Below are positions 61,865-64,000 of a stretch of DNA of 64,000 nt, piece after piece. A program made the translations under genes and the position numbers. Each line of letters begins with the position of its first letter. Within the stretch, counting starts at the first letter, position 1. Location of the stretch: positions 124,001-188,000 of the forward strand of contig NZ_SMBX01000004.1 in assembly GCF_004342005.1 (NCBI RefSeq), written 5' to 3'. The notes under the pieces are model-generated. The model was not told where the DNA came from. It was given only the letters and a program-made list of their open reading frames with translations, and searched no databases. Source of the DNA: Paracandidimonas soli. GTDB taxonomy: Bacteria; Pseudomonadota; Gammaproteobacteria; Burkholderiales; Burkholderiaceae_B.

Positions 61865-63370
61865 ATGACCACAGATTCACCTTTCCGCATCGAATCCTCA
61901 TGGCGCAGGCTGCGCCGTTCGGCGACGGCCGTGCTGTTGTCGTCCAGCCTCCTGGCGCCGGGCCTGCCGCAGGCCCAGCCGGCGGGCATTCCCAGCATGG
62001 GAGCGGCCTCCTCCACCGAGCTGTCGCCCGCGCTGGAAACCTTGCTGGGCAAGGCCATCATGGAGCAGGGCAGGCGCGACCCCACTTACATCAACGACCC
62101 GGATGTTCGCCAGTATCTGGCGGCGATGGGCGCAAAGCTGTCGGGGCAGGCTTCGGGCCTTGGGCAGCCGGTCCAGGTGTTCGGCGTGCGGGATCCGCAG
62201 ATCAATGCCTTCGCGCTGCCCGGCGGCTATGTCGGCGTCAACAGCGGCCTGGTCGTGCAGTCGGAGTCCGAATCCGAGCTGGCCTCCGTGGTGGCGCACG
62301 AAATCGCGCACGTGGCGCAGCGTCACATTGCCCGAGGCATGACCCAGGGCTCGCAAAGCAACACCATCATGATGGCTTCCATTGCCGCTGCGCTGCTGGC
62401 GGCGATGGCCGGCAGCGGCGACCTGGCCATGGGAGTGGCGGCGTTCGGGCAGGCGGCGGCCATAGATCAGCAGTTGGGGTTCTCGCGGCAGGCCGAGCAG
62501 GAGGCCGATCGGCTGGGGCTGGAGATGATGCGCAAGGCTGGCTTCGACCCGCGCGGCATGGCGCGCATGTTCGGGCGGCTGTCGAGCGTCTCGCGACTGA
62601 ACGAGAGCATGTCGGGCGGCGGCTATCACAGCACGCACCCGCTGTCGGTGCAGCGCATGTCCGATATCGAAAACCGCGTACGCGAACTGCCGCAGCAGTC
62701 GCGCGAGGACGGTGGCGATTATCTGTTCGTCAGGGCCAAGCTGCGCGTCATCCAGGCTAAGGATGCGAGGTCGCAGCGCGAAGTGCGCGAGACCTTGCAG
62801 CATGAGGCGTCCACGCGCAGCGGCGCCGCGCAGGCCGCAGCATGGTATGGCCTGGCCTATGCGGAACTGGTGCGCGGCGAACTCGATGCCGCGGACAAGG
62901 CGCTGGCGCAGGCGTCGGTGGTGAAATCGCCGCACATGGCGCAGATGCGGATACAGCTTGCGCTGCGCCGTGGAGCGGATGCCGTGCAGATGGCCCGCGA
63001 TGCCTGGCGCGACTGGCCGCAGAGCCAGGGCGTCGCCCTGCTGCTGGCCGAAGCCCTGCAGAAGGCCGGCAAGGACGGCGAGGGCGTTGCATTCCTGGAG
63101 GAGCGCGTCGGACAATGGCCGGAGGAGCCCCAATTCCACGAACGACTGGCACAGGGCTATGAGCGGCTGGGCGAGGCCGTGAAGGCCAGGAGCACCATGG
63201 CGACCTACTACGAAATGGTCGGCGCGCTGCCTACCGCCGTCCAGCAATTGCGCCAGGCACGCAATCTGACGGACGACTTTTATCTGCAGTCGGAGCTGGA
63301 TACCCGCATCCGCGAATTGCGCGAGCGGCAGGATATGGAGAGGGAACTGCTCAAGCGGTTCAAGACCTGA
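61865..63370 (+). CDS. BepA-like periplasmic M48 metalloprotease with TPR domain
   Basis: 501 residues with a signal peptide (about 1-38). Zinc motif H145-E-I-A-H149, followed by a membrane-dipping hydrophobic loop (MMASIAAALLAAMAG) and the third ligand in EQEADRLGLEMM. The C-terminal half is TPR repeats. BepA degrades or helps fold outer-membrane proteins such as LptD with the Bam complex. The start ATG 61865 gives MTTDSPFRIESSWRR. No clear ribosome-binding site. Confidence 0.9.
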   Translation: MTTDSPFRIESSWRRLRRSATAVLLSSSLLAPGLPQAQPAGIPSMGAASSTELSPALETLLGKAIMEQGRRDPTYINDPDVRQYLAAMGAKLSGQASGLGQPVQVFGVRDPQINAFALPGGYVGVNSGLVVQSESESELASVVAHEIAHVAQRHIARGMTQGSQSNTIMMASIAAALLAAMAGSGDLAMGVAAFGQAAAIDQQLGFSRQAEQEADRLGLEMMRKAGFDPRGMARMFGRLSSVSRLNESMSGGGYHSTHPLSVQRMSDIENRVRELPQQSREDGGDYLFVRAKLRVIQAKDARSQREVRETLQHEASTRSGAAQAAAWYGLAYAELVRGELDAADKALAQASVVKSPHMAQMRIQLALRRGADAVQMARDAWRDWPQSQGVALLLAEALQKAGKDGEGVAFLEERVGQWPEEPQFHERLAQGYERLGEAVKARSTMATYYEMVGALPTAVQQLRQARNLTDDFYLQSELDTRIRELRERQDMERELLKRFKT

Positions 63371-63384
63371 CCCGCTGTCGCGCC

Positions 63385-63452
63385 GCCGATTCCGTGCCGT
63401 AGGAGCCCTCGTATTGGAGCGGGGAAACCCCCGGCTTCAGGAGGGAGCAGCC
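63385..63452 (+). repeat. Dispersed hairpin element, copy 3 (right half only)
   Basis: Aligns with the right half of the 129-bp element: CTCGTATTGGAGCGGGGAAAC, then CCCCCGGCTTCAGGAGGGAG. The left half is missing or too diverged. Lies between the convergent bepA and yheT-like genes. Confidence 0.55.
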
Positions 63453-63465
63453 AAAAGGCGCAGCA

Positions 63466-64000
63466 TTATTGCCCGGACTCGAAAAAGCGCGCGATGCGCT
63501 GCGGCAGCCAGCCCACGTGTCCGGGAAATCCTCCCGTGGTGAACCCCGCATGGCCGCCTTGGGCGGGCTGGTGCAGCAGCACGCTGCCGGAGGCATCGCG
63601 GCTGCCCGGCAGCGAAGGCGCCGGGACGAATGGATCGTTGCGCGCGTTCAGGATGAGCGTGGGAGTCAGGATGGATGGCAGCAGCGGCAGGCTGGAGGCC
63701 TGGGACCAGTAATCGAGCGCATTCAGGTAGCCGTGCAGCGGCGCTGTGTAGCAGTCGTCGAAGTCGCGTATCGTCCTGGCCTGAGAGAGGCGCAAGACAT
63801 CGATGGCGCCGGGAAAGCGCCGGGCCTTTTCCATGACCTTGCTGCGCATGGTGCGCAGGAAGTAGCGGCAATAGATCTGGCGGCCCATCGTTGTGTTGGA
63901 CAGCGCATTGCCGCAGGCGACGAGATCCATGGGAACCGAGACGGCCGCGGCGGCGGCGAGCCATTGCGAGGCTTCGGCGTTTTCTCCGAGGAGGCGCAGC
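63466..64000 (-). CDS. YheT-like alpha/beta hydrolase, C-terminal part (5' end outside window)
   Basis: 178 residues of the C-terminal half, open to the window edge. AVSVPMDLVACGNALSN, GRQIYCRYFLRTMRSK, TPTLILNARNDPFVP (with the acid of the triad) and the histidine in GGHAGF match the YheT group (COG0429). Probably a carboxylesterase-like enzyme; substrate unknown. The nucleophile region lies beyond the window. Confidence 0.85.
   Translation of the reverse strand, partial: LRLLGENAEASQWLAAAAAVSVPMDLVACGNALSNTTMGRQIYCRYFLRTMRSKVMEKARRFPGAIDVLRLSQARTIRDFDDCYTAPLHGYLNALDYWSQASSLPLLPSILTPTLILNARNDPFVPAPSLPGSRDASGSVLLHQPAQGGHAGFTTGGFPGHVGWLPQRIARFFESGQ

Overview
The window is GC-rich chromosomal DNA of a betaproteobacterium. 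It is most likely from the Alcaligenaceae (Bordetella, Achromobacter and relatives). Support comes from two Bug-type tricarboxylate receptor genes, the dusB-fis-purH-ruvC-ruvA-ruvB order, the minC-minD-minE/glnS block, a double-length UvrA-like gene and many GcvA/LysR-type regulators. No rRNA, tRNA or CRISPR array was seen. The exact species cannot be read from this stretch.

Region 1 (1-14547) is a catabolic operon on the + strand. It runs: the end of an aldehyde dehydrogenase, a Bug receptor, a three-subunit molybdenum hydroxylase (large, FAD and 2Fe-2S subunits), an acyl-CoA synthetase, UbiD-type decarboxylase, UbiX-type prenyl-FMN synthase, a crotonase-fold hydratase/hydrolase, an FMN 2-hydroxy-acid oxidase and a ThDP-dependent lyase. 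A convergent xdhC (molybdenum cofactor chaperone) closes it. This gene set matches the hmf furan pathway (2,5-furandicarboxylate to 2-furoate, 2-furoyl-CoA, 5-hydroxy-2-furoyl-CoA and 2-oxoglutarate). The hydroxy-acid oxidase, ThDP lyase and aldehyde dehydrogenase could form a mandelate-like feeder branch. The molybdenum subunit carries a fused CoxG domain.

Region 2 (14548-19545) holds a deletion scar in which the first third of an mdtA-like efflux adaptor is joined to the C-terminal half of an IS110 transposase. It is followed by glutaryl-CoA dehydrogenase, its divergent LysR regulator and a D-2-hydroxy-acid dehydrogenase.

Region 3 (19633-40998) is housekeeping: purU, flavin reductase, pdxH, chaC, tcdA, pabC, pabB, the double UvrA, yceI, a 42-residue basic protein, a glycosyltransferase, ettA, an isochorismatase-fold hydrolase, a glycine-zipper lipoprotein, minCDE and glnS.

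Region 4 (41134-49806) starts with a cytochrome bd-like pair whose CydA-like subunit appears to lack the classical haem ligands. A 1.2 kb scar with integrase and Abi-family remnants follows, then a two-component system, a GNAT acetyltransferase, recQ and a small periplasmic protein behind a Fur-box-like site.

Region 5 (49895-53434) is a D-aminoacylase/Bug pair with a divergent LysR gene. Region 6 (53443-64000) contains ruvB, ruvA, ruvC, purH, fis, dusB, a UbiH-like hydroxylase, a TM2 membrane protein, a CtaG-like protein, a BepA-like protease and the end of a YheT-like hydrolase.

Three copies (two full, one half) of a 129-bp hairpin-rich element, and several shorter GC-rich intergenic repeats, lie between genes.
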